Source: Eudorina sp. 2006-703-Eu-15
Lineage: Eukaryota; Chlorophyta; Chlorophyceae; Chlamydomonadales; Volvocaceae
Length of the DNA: 64,000 nucleotides
Assembly: GCA_003117195.1 (NCBI GenBank)
Contig: BDSI01000197.1
Span: 62,001-126,000, forward strand
Reading direction: 5' to 3'
Below, one piece after another: positions 23,001 to 35,203 of the stretch. The notes below the pieces were generated by a model. The model saw nothing but the letters and a program-made list of their open reading frames with translations, was not told the DNA's origin and made no database searches. The translations under genes were made by a program, and so were the position numbers. Numbering within the stretch: the first letter of the stretch is position 1; every line of letters starts with the position of its first letter.

Positions 23001-26000
23001 CCTTTGCACTGAGGGGTGGAGGCTGCTTTCAAACTGAGAGCCCCCCCCCCGCGGGATTGTGTTCGCTCCTCGGACTTGTGCGCTCCGGCAGCACCGGAGC
23101 TTCAATCTGTCTTGACCAATAGCCTCCTTCCCTGCCGCCCCGCCCCCCCCCCCCGAACCGTCGTTCTGGCAGCAGCGCAGTTTGACAATGTCTACCAATT
23201 TCCTACACCTCCCCACCCCACCGCGTAGGTGACGCCGGCGCACGACCCCAACGACTTCACGACGGGCAAGCGCCACTCCCTGGAGTTCATCAACATCTTC
23301 GATGACGACGGCCTCATCAACGCCAACGGGGGCCCCTTCGAGGGGCAGCCGCGTTTCAAGGTGTGTGCGGCGTCTGTCCAGGGGAGGGGAGGGGAGGGGA
23401 GCGCGGAGCGCGGAGCGCCGAGACGAGCTGGGCTGGGTGGTGTGGGATGCGGGAGGAGGGGTACCGGCAGGGGGGTAGCACCTCGGCGGCTCGGCTGCTG
23501 TTCCTGCTGCTGTGGCTGCCGCTGCTCAGCAGTTGGGGCCTGCCGATGCCCGCCCTACCCCCGCGCCACACCCGCCCTACCCCCGCGCCACACCTGCCCT
23601 AACCCCCCTACTCACACACACCGGACTTCACCTGTTTCTTCACAGGACTTTCGCTCTGGCAGCAGCGCATTTCAGTACGTCTGCCGATTTCCTATTCCCT
23701 CCCCCCCGCCACACGCCCCTCAGGCCCGCATCACCGTGGTGGACTTCCTGAAGGAGAAGGGGCTGTTCCGGGGGACCATCGACAACCCCATGAGGCTGGG
23801 GCTGTGCAGCAGGTCCAAGGTACGGCGCCGTACGATGTACTGCACTGCGGGAAGGGGGATGCATGGATGCAATACCCGGCGGCTGCCCGTAGTCCGGTGT
23901 GGGGTCGCGGCCACCCCGGGACCTCGGCAGAGTTCAGCAGAATCAATCATCATCTCTAGATTCGTACTGGTCCGCGTTGTGTTACACAGCTTGTGTTGGT
24001 CTAGACAGCGAAGCCGCAAAAGAGTCACCGAATGGGTAGAAGTTGTCCGGGCGAACCCAGCCCAGCAACCTCGGCCCCAACCCCCGATACTCCCCAACCC
24101 CCAATCCGCCCCATCCCCCGGCCCCCTGCTGCGAAATGCCGCCAGGATGTGATCGAGCCCATCCTGAAGCCGCAGTGGTGGGTCAGCTGCAAGGACATGG
24201 CGGCCGCCTCCTGCCAGGCGGTTCGGGACGGCACCCTCCAGATCATCCCCAAGGTGAGCCCCCCCCCCCGCACGCCCCCACGCTTCCACATCGCCACCCA
24301 CCCTCACCCTCACCCTCAACCAAATCCAAACCCAAACCCAAACTCAAACTCAAACTCAAACCCGGTTTAGTTTTTTACCCACACCCTCTACCGCTACCGC
24401 ACACGCTACCGAGCCCAGCTCCTGTCCCGCCGGTCCCGCAATCAAGCTCTCCTGATTCTGCATGTCTATCACGCCCAGCCCCCCGGCCCCCGCCGCCCCC
24501 GACGCCGCCCCCGCCCTCGTCCCCTCCCTGGCTCCGCCGCTCCCCGACAGGACTTCGAGGCAACCTGGTTCCGGTGGCTGGAGAACATCCGCGACTGGTG
24601 CATCAGCCGGCAGCTGTGGTGGGGCCACCGCATCCCCGCCTACTACGTGGTGTTCGAAGGTGGGTGGGCGGGCGGATGGGTGGGTGGGTCGGCGGGTGGG
24701 TGGATGGGTGGGCGGGTGGGCGGGTGTCGACCCCCCGGACAACTACTACCCATTCGGTGACTTCTCGCGGTTTAGCTGTCTTCATTGACGGACGTAAGGA
24801 AGCCGGGTGGGAGGGTGCTGGATGGCTGTGAATAGAAAGAGAACATTGGTGACAGTTGGGGGGTTTGATCGGGGGCAGGGCTGGGGCCCTGGGGTGCTCC
24901 TATGTTGGAAAGCGGCGCCGTTGGATATATCCGCCTCGGAAAGGCCTGGGCGTCGTTTCCCCACCCGTCGTCTCCGGCCTCCTGATCCACCTCCTGCTCC
25001 TCCCGCTCCTCCTGCTCGCCTCCCCTCACCCTGATTGTCTACCCATCCATTGTATCCCCCTTGTTGTCACCCCCCCCAACCTATCGGACGTTCGCTCTGG
25101 CAGCAACGCAGTATGAATATGTCTACCGATTTCCTCCACCCCCCACCCCCCACCCTCCAGGCGAGGACGACAAGGCCTCGGGGCGCCCCGGCATGCCCTC
25201 CGAGGACATGACCCGCTGGGTCACCGGCCGCAACCTGGACGAGGCCCGGGCTGCCGCCGCCGCCAAGTACCCGGGCCGCGAGTTCCGACTGGTGCAGGAC
25301 GAGGACGTGCTGGACACCTGGTGGGTCCAGGAGCGGGGTGGGGGGGAGGAATGGGGTGGGGTGGGGGGGGGCAATGGCTGAGAGCAGGGGCAAGGTGGGG
25401 TCGTGCGATGTCTGGTGCGGGAAGTTGACGACAGCTCATCTCTGGCTGTTCTGTAGCAACGCATTCCTCCCCTCAACTACTGCCTTCATCCCACTACCCA
25501 CCCCCCTGCTTTCCCTTGTGCTGTGGCAGCAGCGCAGTTTGAATACGTCTTACCAATTTCCTGTACCCCGCTTTCCCTGTCCTGCGGGGCGCAGGTTCTC
25601 CTCCGGCCTGTTCCCCTTCTCCGTGTTCGGGTGGCCCGAGCAGACTGTGGACCTGGGCGCCTTCTACCCGACCAGCCTGCTGGAGACGGGCCACGACATC
25701 CTGTTCTTTTGGGTGGCGCGCATGGTCATGATGGGGATACAGCTCACGGGTAAGGACGGGAAGGGTGGGGAGGGTTAACGCTCAACGGGGTTGAATTGAA
25801 AAAAGAAATAAGCCCGAAGAACGAACCCGGGCACACCCAACACAACTCATTATACTCAACGGGGTGCTGAGGGTTAGGGAGGGTAGGGAGGATAGGGAGG
25901 GTGTTAGGATGGTAGGAAGCGAGCTGCCCGCAGAGCCCCGTGGACCTCCCTTTCCGCAGCCCTGGCTTGACTGCCACACACCCGCCTTCCACGCCTTGCA

Positions 26001-29000
26001 CGGAGGGTCAGGCCTGCACGTGACGCATCCGTATCCCGTACCCCCGAAGGAGGCCCACACGTGTCCGCATGCAACCCACCCACTGACCCTTCTGGCTCAC
26101 TAACCCACGAACGCAACCCGAAGCTGAACACACACACACACCTCGCGGCTCGGTTATCTTTTACACACACACCTCACTCAAACCCCTTCTCACCTTTGCC
26201 CCTTTTTGTCAATAAAGACAGCGAAACTACAAAAGTGCAACAAACCGATAACCGCCGATGTTGTCATTGACCTTTGCCCCCCCCCCCTCCCTGCCTCCCA
26301 GGCCAGGTCCCCTTCAAGCAGGTGTACCTGCATGCCATGGTCCGCGACGCGCACGGCCGCAAGATGTCCAAGTCGCTGGGCAACGTGATCGACCCGCTGC
26401 ACGTCATCGAGGGAATCTCCCTGGAGGGGCTGTACGACACCCTCACGGGCGGCAACCTGGACCCCAAGGAGGTGGAGCGCGCCAAGGCCGGTCAGAAGGC
26501 GGACTTCCCGGAGGGAATCGAGGAGTGCGGCACGGACGCGCTGCGGTTCGCGCTGGTGGCGTACACGGCGCAGGTACGGTACTGAGTACTGAGTACGACA
26601 GGAGTATACAGCACGGAGGGGTGTTTTTTGTCGGGGGAGCGGGGAAAAGGGGGGAGGTGCATGTGTAAATACGCCGGGGGGAAACGTGCAGGGAGGATGG
26701 GGAAATGGAGGGGCGAGGGTGCGGTTTTGCGACGGCGTCAGAAGGCGTCCGGCGGCAGCCATCTTTAATAGGTTCGAGATCCCGCACTGCGTGCATGATT
26801 CATTTTTTCCTGCTTTCAACCCCCGTCTCTGTCTTTCAGGGCCGTTTTCAATTCAGCCCCCGCTGCCGCTGCCTGCAGGCCCGTGACATCAACCTGGACA
26901 TCAAGCGCGTGGTGGCCTACCGCTACTGGTGCAACAAGCTGTGGAACGCCATCAAGTTCGCCATGATGAACCTGCCGCCCGACTTCCAGCCGCCCGCGCA
27001 GCCTCTGGTAGCGGCGTCCTGCCCGGAGGCCTGCCGCTGGATCCTGTCGCGACTTAACAACGCCATCGGCACCATCGTGCAGGTCTGTATGTGTATGCGT
27101 GTGTGTGTGTGTGTGTGTGTGTGCGGGAGTGGTGAACGTGGGGCCGGGGGGGCAGACTGCGGCCCGGGCAGCAGACTGCGATGTCCTCCTACCGACTGCC
27201 TCCCGCACGACGCGGGCCGCCGGTCCCGTTCGTCCGGGTCGCCCGCGCCCCGCTTGGCCCCCTTCTTACCCTGGCAGCAACACAGTTCGGATATGTCCAC
27301 CAATTTCCTATGCCCCTTCTTACCCCCCTTCTTTACCTCCGCCTCCTCCCTCCCCTCAGGCCATGGAGGCGTACGACTTCTCCACCGCCACCCAGCGCGT
27401 GTACGCCTTCTGGCAGAACGAGGTGTGCGACGTGTTCATCGAGGTGATGAAGCCCGTCATGGCGCTGGACGACAGCCAGGTGAGCGGGCTAGTGACTTGT
27501 TGTATTGGGGTTTAGATTATTAAAAAAGAAATAGGGGGTGGGTGCGTATGGGTGCCCGCATCTGTGGGATATGTGTGAGGGGACAGGGGACGACGGCGGG
27601 GTAGCTGGGGGGGTCGGGGAGATGGGTGCGGGGGCCCTGAGGCTGATCACGTTGGACTTGGATGAGTCCCTTAAGAGGCTAGGGACGTAGGGAATGGGCT
27701 TGCCATAATCGTGCATTTGTCCGGTTGCTGCAGCTGTTGTAAACCCGAAACCCGACGTGCCGCCTGCTGACCTACCGCACCGCCGCAACACCCTCGCCTC
27801 CCCCCCCCCTTCGGCAGCCGGGGAACGCCACCGCCAAGCGGCTGACCCGCGAGACCCTGTGGACGTGCCTGGACTGCGGCCTGCGGCTGCTGCACCCCTT
27901 CATGCCCTTCGTCACGGAGGAGCTCTGGCAGAGGCTGCCGCGCAACCCCGCGCTGGTGGGTCTTAAGGGGGCCTTGAGGGGGGTCCAGGGGCGGAGGTGT
28001 AGGGAGGGCGCAGGGGGAGCCTGGGGAAGGGGCAGGCCAGGGACAAAATTTGAGGGATGTAAGGGATCTGTAAGGTCGGTGTTGCGGCTGAGGTTTCCAG
28101 TGACGGGGCGTTTCGGACTGGTGCCGGCTGCCGGGAGGCAAATGGGTGTGGAGGTGGAAGGCCTCGGCGTGCGGGCAGGCGCGCTTCTGTGTTCCCCCCT
28201 CAGGGTCACGAGTGTGACTCCCAGGTGATCCGTCCACCACCACCACCACCACCACATGCAGCATCCTACCCTTCGCATGGGGGATGTGTCCTTTTCCCGC
28301 CCGCCTGTCAACTCGCCCTGCGGGCCCCTCCCTCCCATATCTCTCACCAACCCTTCCTGCCGGCCCCTCCCTCCCTCCGTCACTCCCACCAGGCGGACGT
28401 CCCCAGCATCATGCTGACGCCCTACCCCGCCCCGGTGGAGGGCTGGGACGACGCCGCGGCGGAGAAGGCCATGGAGTACGCGCTGTCGGTGGTGGTGGCG
28501 GTGCGCAAGCTCCGGAGCGACTACGGCCTCAACAAGCAGAAGCCGCACCTCTACGTGGCGGTCACGGACGGAGGTGGGCAGGGGGCGGAGGGCAGGGTGC
28601 GGGGCAGGGTGCGAGGCAGGGTGGGGTGGGGGACTGGGGTTCGAGTCGCTCCAGGAGGGAGGCAGGACGCCCCGGTTGCTATACCTTACACTCCGGCCAA
28701 CGGGGGGCCTCTCGTGGGCCTCGGGGACACCGTGTGCTTGCGTTTGAAGGGGGGCAGGCACGGCTAGGGCAGGTGCCGTGTGCGCTCGGGGTCTCTGTCG
28801 GGAGGGCTCTCGCGCGGTCCGCGCCGTCGTGCTACCGTATCCGCCTGGCCCCCCAGGAGGCGGTCAGCTCCGGCGACGGCCCGCGGTCGGATGTCCGGAG
28901 TGCTGTCAGCCCCACCCTGGACGGACGTCGTGGCTTCACTTCCCGAGGCAACCCTCCTCCTTACGGGTCTCCCATGCAGTAGACCCGGTTCTGCGCCGTG

Positions 29001-29888
29001 CGCCATCGCTCATGCGCCCGCCCCTCCTCAATACGCGCAGCCGGGTATATACCTCTCCGCGTACGGGCACCTGGGCACCTGTTGGCCGCCTGCTGGGCAC
29101 TGCTGCGCCCATCGCATATCACGCACTCCTGCCCTGCCTGCGACCGGACACACCCGCCGCAGACAAAGCGGCCATGCTGCGCGGCCTGAGCCGGGAGGTG
29201 GTGACGCTGAGCACCAGCAGCGACCTGACGTTGCTGGGCAGCGGGGAGGGCGAGGTGGCGGCGCCGCCCCCCGGCTGCTCCGTGGCCATTGTGGACGAGT
29301 CCACCACCGTGCACATGCTGCTCAAGGGCATCCTGGACCCCTCCCTGGAGATCGCCAAGCTGGAGAAGAAGGTACGGCACGGCACGGCACGGCATCGCCC
29401 ACAGGGAGGCGGCGGCGGCGGCGCTCATAGAAACGGGTGGGCGGGAGTTGTGTTCCCTGGCAACCTCCGTGACGGCGTGCATACCGTGCAGCCTTCAGGG
29501 CGTTTGGTTGCGTAGGTCCCCGGGTCATCCGTACCTTGCCAGCCGCGATGTACTGCAGTCGTGACGGCAACGGGCCTAGTTTAAGTTAGTTCTGCCATAA
29601 CCGGTGCCTGGCCGTTTCTTGCTGTTACCACAGCCAGCGGCCGTTTGACTGCGGGGCCCCGAACTCCCTCCCTCTCGCCCCACCCCGTGCATCGCCTCCT
29701 CCTCTCAGGTTGCGGAGGTCAACGGCCGCATCGATCAGATCAAGAAGAAGATGTCGTTGCCGACGTACGACAAGACCCCCGAGGACGTCAAGGCGGGCGA
29801 CGTAGAGAAGCTGTCCAAGGCGGAGGCGGAGCTGGCGGTGGCGGGGGCGGCCATGGACGCCATGCGCGCGCTGCTGGCGGCTTCATGA
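14848..29888 (+). CDS. VARS: Valyl-tRNA synthetase with N-terminal GST-like domain
   Basis: Charges tRNA-Val in the cytosol. 29 exons, 1312 residues: 14848-14958, 15082-15142, 15457-15503, 16466-16558, 16961-17041, 17451-17607, 17932-18014, 18295-18438, 18922-19071, 19412-19536, 19938-20073, 20356-20494, 20932-21065, 21614-21748, 22175-22341, 22617-22728, 23229-23360, 23724-23819, 24146-24253, 24551-24659, 25161-25320, 25595-25749, 26302-26573, 26879-27082, 27360-27479, 27818-27955, 28393-28573, 29163-29371, 29709-29888. All junctions keep phase and use GT-AG. Residues 1-183 form a GST/eEF1B-gamma-like fold; 185-345 are Lys/Ala-rich linker; HIGH is at 386-389; the editing domain ([10 protein letters not shown]) spans about 560-690; KMSKS is at 899-903; an anticodon-binding domain and C-terminal coiled coil follow. 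No organelle presequence is seen, so a cytosolic enzyme is inferred. The least certain exons are 2, 3 and 7. Confidence 0.95.
15504..16465 (+). other. VARS intron 3 with tandem and CAG repeats
   Basis: The 962-bp intron holds a (CAG)n run near 15823-15843. At 16097-16205 it has degenerate tandem units built on GGGATCTGGGTTTCGTCATC and GGAATTTGGGTTCC. No nested gene was found. Confidence 0.7.
21553..21590 (+). repeat. 3'-proximal intronic module, degenerate copy (VARS intron 13)
   Basis: TAGTATAAATATATCTGCCA and the following ATTCCCTA match the 3' half of the module seen in introns 16, 17, 20, 21 and 24. It ends about 23 bases before the exon 14 acceptor. Confidence 0.55.
21776..21860 (+). 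repeat. Dispersed intronic repeat (GCAGGCAGAACAGGAG family), copy 1
   Basis: Contains GTGTTATTTAAGCAGGCAGA then ACAGGAGTGCGTGACATGCG, nearly identical to the reverse complement of 38703-38770 in a PHR2 intron. It lies in VARS intron 14. Confidence 0.8.
23159..23206 (+). repeat. 3'-proximal intronic module (VARS intron 16)
   Basis: GTTCTGGCAGCAGCGCAGTT then TGACAATGTCTACCAATTTC; it ends about 22 bases before the exon 17 acceptor at 23228. Confidence 0.85.
23650..23697 (+). repeat. 3'-proximal intronic module (VARS intron 17)
   Basis: TCGCTCTGGCAGCAGCGCAT then TTCAGTACGTCTGCCGATTT; it ends about 26 bases before the exon 18 acceptor. Confidence 0.85.
23995..24056 (+). repeat. Inverted repeat partner A (VARS intron 18)
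   Basis: TCTAGACAGCGAAGCCGCAA followed by AGAGTCACCGAATGGGTAGA. The reverse complement of this block occurs at 24735-24795 in intron 20. Confidence 0.75.
24735..24795 (-). repeat. Inverted repeat partner B (VARS intron 20)
   Basis: On the minus strand it reads GTCAATGAAGACAGC, a short spacer, then AGTCACCGAATGGGTAGTAG, matching partner A. A shorter related string, GTCAATAAAGACAGCG, occurs at 26207-26222 and 50147-50162. Confidence 0.75.
25090..25138 (+). repeat. 3'-proximal intronic module (VARS intron 20)
   Basis: TTCGCTCTGGCAGCAACGCA then GTATGAATATGTCTACCGAT; it ends about 22 bases before the exon 21 acceptor. Confidence 0.85.
25519..25568 (+). repeat. 3'-proximal intronic module (VARS intron 21)
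   Basis: GCTGTGGCAGCAGCGCAGTT then TGAATACGTCTTACCAATTT; it ends about 27 bases before the exon 22 acceptor. Confidence 0.85.
26141..26172 (-). repeat. Dispersed (CA)n-linked repeat (VARS intron 22)
   Basis: CTCGCGGCTCGGTTATCTTT followed by TACACACACA. It belongs to the family also seen near 3481, 30606, 45157, 47601, 51468 and 51820. Confidence 0.7.
27270..27315 (+). repeat. 3'-proximal intronic module (VARS intron 24)
   Basis: CCTGGCAGCAACACAGTTCG then GATATGTCCACCAATTTCCT; it ends about 45 bases before the exon 25 acceptor. Confidence 0.8.
29092..29152 (-). repeat. Dispersed intronic repeat (GCAGGCAGAACAGGAG family), copy 3
   Basis: On the minus strand it reads GCAGGCAGGGCAGGAGTGCG then TGATATGCGATGGGC, a diverged copy of the element at 21776-21860. 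It lies in the 3' part of VARS intron 27. Confidence 0.65.
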
Positions 29889-30605
29889 GATGTTGGCGTC
29901 GTTTTAAGGAGATGCGACTTGGGGGTAGGGGGCCGCGGGGTGGGCTGGGATGGGGCCGGCCAGTGAGGCACTTGCGGGGCAGCGATGTTGGGCTGGAGGT
30001 GCCTACGAGGGGTCGTTTTGAACGGGTGGAGCCGGGCGTAGGGCTGTAGCTACAGACGCCGGAGGCCGTGAGAGCGAGCCGGGCGCGCCTAAGCAGGCAG
30101 GGTCGTGAGTGAGTGAGCATGTGTGTATGTGGGCGAGTGTTTGTGTGTGTGTGTGTGTGGCCTCAGATGAAAGGGAGGCAGTTTTGTTTGCAGGCGGTGA
30201 GGCTGCAGGGCGGAAGTCGGAGACCCGCGCCACATGGAGGGGGGCCTGGGCGGCTCAGGCGCCCGCACCCCCTGGTGGGATAGGGCCGTCCACCCGCGGC
30301 GGGCGGGGAGCGGCATCGGGAGCGGGGTCACGCGGCAGAGGCCGCGCGCGTGCGCGAGCGGGCGTGTGAAGTGGGCGGTGACGTACGTGCGGTATGTATC
30401 GTAGGAGGGCTCAGCCGCGTGCTGATGCGCACTGCGGCAGTCTGATCTGAGGGGGGAAGCGCCGAGGGGCTGCGCGGGCTGGGCTGGGCTGGGGAGGTCC
30501 ACGGTGGTATCCGTGTGAACATGGGCCGGCGGGCAGGGAGGATGGGGAAAGGCATCCCAGTGGACGAGCGCCTCGTGTGGTGGAGGGACTTACTGACAGC
30601 CGGAC

Positions 30606-30640
30606 GTACACACCACGGCTCAGTTATCTTTTACACCACG
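30606..30640 (-). repeat. Dispersed (CA)n-linked repeat
   Basis: ACACACCACGGCTCAGTTAT followed by CTTTTACACC; same family as the copies near 26141 and 47601. Confidence 0.65.
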
Positions 30641-30770
30641 GCAAAGGCTGCGATTCGGGTCGTTTGTCTCCTGCTGCAGCTGTGCAGCGCGCGCGTGCGG
30701 CTGTCGGATATCTGGACGGCTGGACTCGGGTGTCTCTCACTGATGGACTGAATTACCGGCATGGCGGCGT

Positions 30771-30836
30771 GTACGTAGGCTGTCTCAGTGGAAGTCCAGG
30801 ACCGTACGTAGGCTGCCTCAGTGGAAGTCCAGGACC
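30771..30836 (+). repeat. 33-bp tandem duplication
   Basis: Two adjacent 33-bp units starting GTACGTAGGCTG and ending TCCAGGACC, with one mismatch (T/C at the thirteenth base). Confidence 0.9.
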
Positions 30837-32901
30837 GTTCAAGGCACGACTCAGTCGATGCCAGCTGTTTAGCGTCCCAGATGTCCGATGTCCTGCCGCC
30901 GTGGGATGTCAGATATTGGTGGTACTCACTGCTCATGGGACCGTAGCTAATGACCAGGCCGTGCGCGCTCTGGGATGGCGCCAGAGGTGTGCAGCCCGAG
31001 TGGCTTGGCAGGCGGGCCGCCGCCGAAATGCGCCACTCCACCAGCGGCCAGGAAGTGGGTGATGCATCATCAGGAATGAGCGAAGCGTGTTCCGAATCGG
31101 GTTTGGTTCAAAGTCCCTGGCGCAGCGTCACCCGGAGTGGTCCGTGTGTTGGCGCATCGTGACGACACCCCGCGAAGCACTTGACACCGTTGGGCAGGGT
31201 ACGGACTGTTTTGATCATGTTGTTAAGCCTCGACCTAGCCTGCTTATCGCCTCCGATTCCTCACGAAAACCTACCCAGTGAGACATGTGGTCGTATCTCC
31301 GACAATCTCCTCGGTGTACCCCGCTCACACACCACGTACGTCACCATGTACATCACCCGCTCCTACCGTCTCCGATGTTTCCAACCACCCAGTCCTCATC
31401 ACACCCAAACGTCAAAACGCATGGCAACCACCTGCACAGCCGACACTCGCCGCTCGATCGGCGGATGCTGACGTGCTCTCCGCTGGGGCGGGCACGTGCT
31501 CTCCGGTGGGGCGGTTGGCCCCGCAAGGAACCCCAAGGCGACGACCCCGTCGCCCCCACGAAGTCCGGCTCCATTACTTGGCGTTGAGCTTGGCTTGAAT
31601 GCCTGCCATCACCTGCATCAGGCATAGACAGGGTGCCGCATGACCAAGAAGCCCAGGTGCACTGACGCAACGGTACGGTACTGATAGGGCCATCCGAGGG
31701 CAGGACTTTGAACTAGTGACAGTTGATACGCATCTCTCCCGTATGATACAAGGCGCGCACCTCTTGCAAGCTGGGTGGCGCTTTGGGCAAGTCCTTGCTG
31801 TGGGACTCCACAAAATTAGGCTTGATGATTGTGACGTATGAAAGCCCTGGCAGTAGTTGATAGGATAGCGAATAAATTACAAAACATTATTGCCAACTGC
31901 GACGCTGTCTACGAAAACTCCATTCAAAGAGCACGCACAACACGTCCCTACCAGTGGCGTAAATCATAAGGCTCCATACCATGACCGGCTCTTTGTAAAC
32001 TGCAGAGCGGAATGCTTCCAACAGGCCCATGGTGTTGACGGTTCTTGCTCACGGGCTGCAAGTTATAAATCGACTAGCCTAGCAAAAATATAACTAGGCC
32101 GTTTAATTTTTAGCTGTGCAACCTACTCGTATCAACACAACATGCTGTGTTCGCCGTCAGTCGACTGTATCCCGACAGCGATTTGATGTACAGTGTACGG
32201 GACATGGACCGTGCGCCCTTTGAACCTTGTTTTCCCGGCATGGCACCAATCGAGGCCACCGACTGCCTTGGGGAAGGTGGTCAGCTTCAGTCAATCTGCA
32301 CATTGAATTCTCGCGGACGACAGGAGTGTGGTGTGCTCGCGCCTGACTCAGGTGACCCCGGTGCCGCACCGACTGGAATCAGACCACAGAGCCCCTCCAG
32401 CGCCGAGCACGGTACCTGCCGTCCCATGGTGGCCTTGCGCTCGGGCTCCAGTCCTCGGCACTGTAGGCACAATCCGAACTGAACCACCAACACTGACAGC
32501 CCCTTCCCCCAATTTCCGAGACTCGTCACGCACACGTGCAACTGCTCAGCTCCGGTCATCACACACCGTTCCACCCGCATCCTCACACGGTAGTGAGGAC
32601 CTCATTTCCCGGTCCGAAGCTCAAATGCCAAACCAAGAGCCAAAACACGAGCCAACCTCCATACCCACTCGATCATCACCAAGTTTCGTCACCCTCGCAC
32701 AACCATGGCCAGCTGTCCGCTACCCGCCCTCCCATCCCGCAGGCCGGAAGAAGGGTCCCCAAACGACCCCTTCCTTGCCCCTCACCACCGCTATAAAAAC
32801 ACTCTGCGCGCCTTGGCAGCATTCCCACGGCGCGTCTCCCCCCATCCGCATCTGTCCTCTCACGACATTCATCACATCATCGCACATGTCCTCACTCGCA
32901 A

Positions 32902-35138
32902 TCACTTGCGCTTCTTGAGGGCGCCCGGCGGCGGCCGGATGGGCACCGCCTTGTTCCGCTCCTCGCGCTCCTTGATGACGTCCATGGCGTCCCGCACCCA
33001 GATGTTGAACGTGTAGAAGCAGAAGCCGGTCGCCAGACCCACCGCCGCGTCCAGCAGCGTCTCGGCCGTCGTGAACACCGTCAGCCACACCGCTGCCGGG
33101 GGCCGAGGAGGGCAGGGACCAGGGAGGGAGTGGGCCCGGGACAGAGGTGTCCCTACAGGCTACTGCAGGAGTGGCGTGGCCCTAGCCGCCGGATCGCCAT
33201 GGCAGGTGGAGCGCCGAGAGGGCGGGAGGGAGGGAACAGGTTTCCAACACACAGGCACTCGCGGGGCACGACCCCCCCCGCCGCGTGTCGGTTCCCAACA
33301 CCGCACAGCGCACAGCGCATTCCTCACACTCCGTATCCCGGACAAGCAATGGACAGCTCCGGACAGCTTGACCGTACCTTCAACCTTGTGACTCATGCGC
33401 CCCGCACGCAGCCACGCACCATCCTTCCGTGCAGACAGCGGGAAAGAACGCCGCAGTCCCCTCCCTCCCTCCCTCCCTCCCTCCCCTCCCTCCCCTCCCT
33501 CCCCTCCCTCCCTCCCTCCCTCCCTCCCTCCCTCCCTCCCCTCCCTCCCTCCCTCCCCTCCCTCCCCTCCCTCCCTCCCTCCCTCCCTCCCTCCCTCCCT
33601 CCCTCCCTCCCTCCCTCCCTCCCTCCCTCCCTCCCTCCCTCCCTCCCTCCCTCCCTCCCTCCCTCCCTCCCTCCCTCCCCTCCCTCCCTCCCATTTCCTG
33701 CACCCTCCCTCCCTCCCTCCCCGCCCCTCCCCTCCGTCACTCACGCGAGCTCAGCCTGCCCTGGTCCTTGAGCAGCTTGTACATCCGGCGAGCCACCTGC
33801 TTGGTCTTGGGGTCCAGCAGGTGGTAGCGCCACACCCCCACGAAGTGCTGCGTCGGCGGGATTGGCCACGTCGGGGGCAGGGTCAGGTCAGGAGAGGAGA
33901 TCACTGATGCGCGGCCAAGCGCACCGGCGCATCGGGGAGCACAGCAGCGGGGAGGGCCTCTGTGTTGTGCCCCGAGCGCGCCGGGCGCCTCGCCACCGCA
34001 GCAGTGACCACCCGGGGCTCCGAATGGACTCCAGGGAGGCACAACCTGCCCCAGGTCTGTGGGACCCTAGCTGTAGTGGTCCTGGAGTGATCCGAGGTCG
34101 GTGGCATCAGCGACTTAGGTTAAGACGGGTCACAACACTAGCAGCCCCAGGTCTGTGGGACCCCGGCAGCCCGCCCCCACCCGACCCGGCGACCCCGGGG
34201 ATTTGTCAGTCGGGGCACCCACAACCGAAAGCGCCGGAGAGCCCAGAGCACACGGGCCGAGGACACAAACCCGAGGGCCCGAGGGTCCGAAAGGCAGCCC
34301 TAGAGCCACAGAGACTACCGTACTAAGGCAGGGGCCGGCGACGCAGCAGGTATCGCCAAGACGGCGACATTGGCTCGATTGCCAGGAGGCGGATACGTCG
34401 ACAGGGAGCCGTCGTAGACCCCGGCCCCCCAAGGAGAGCCCTCACCACCGCGCACGTGCCCATCACCAGCAGCGCCGCAACCTTCATCAGCGGCAGGACA
34501 CAGATGCCTCGGGGCTTGCCTGGGGTAGGAGGCGGCATGGCGGCGCCGACATGCAGGACGAGCCGGGTGGTGGGCGGTCCCGGGACGGGCCGGTGAGGTT
34601 ACTTGGGATGCAATTGTTTGGGAGGGGATGCCTCATGGATGGGGCACTTGGCGCAACCCGAGTCAGGCTCAACGGACTTCCCGGCAGGGGTCGCAGATGC
34701 CCGAGGAGGCCGCTGGCAGTCACCCAAGGGTTGTCCCGACCTGACCCCCGCCCCTCCCTTCTCCTTACTCTTTACACACCCACAGTCCCACACAACCTAA
34801 CAACACCCACACACGAACCCACACACACACACACCCCACACGCACACGGGGTGTTTTCCCACATACACGCGCGCACACACACGCTTATCGCAGTTGTCTA
34901 GTTTGCCGTGCCGCCTCTGCGTTCGGTAAGGTTTTGTCCTGCAGGTTATTTGGTGAGTATGTCAGTCCCTGGGCCGGGTTGGGCGGGTCCTTTCTCTAAA
35001 CACACGGCTGCCTCCACACACGCCGGTGGTGGCGCGCTCGTCTTGTTTTGCCTGCCCCTTGCGTTCTTCGCCGCCTCTCTGTTAAGTATACAGCAGGTTG
35101 CCTGGTAAGTATCTTGGGTCTGGGTGGTTCGGGCGGGG

Positions 35139-35203
<65 letters not shown>

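Larger units (their letters stand above)
29889..32901. other. Intergenic region after VARS, no supported gene
   Basis: Both flanking genes end into this region (VARS from the left; the membrane-protein gene from the right, on the minus strand). No TGTAA motif was found soon after either stop, so transcript ends cannot be placed. It contains (GT)n near 30137-30160, one dispersed repeat copy (30606-30640), a 33-bp tandem duplication (30771-30836), and AT-richer DNA at about 31.85-32.15 kb. Several frames over 90 codons occur, but none shows recognisable domains. Confidence 0.45.

Noticed and set aside
33160..33744. Gly/Arg/Glu-repeat and Pro/Leu/Ser-repeat frames over the CCCT tract
   Set aside because: They are repeat translations lying inside an intron of a well-supported gene.
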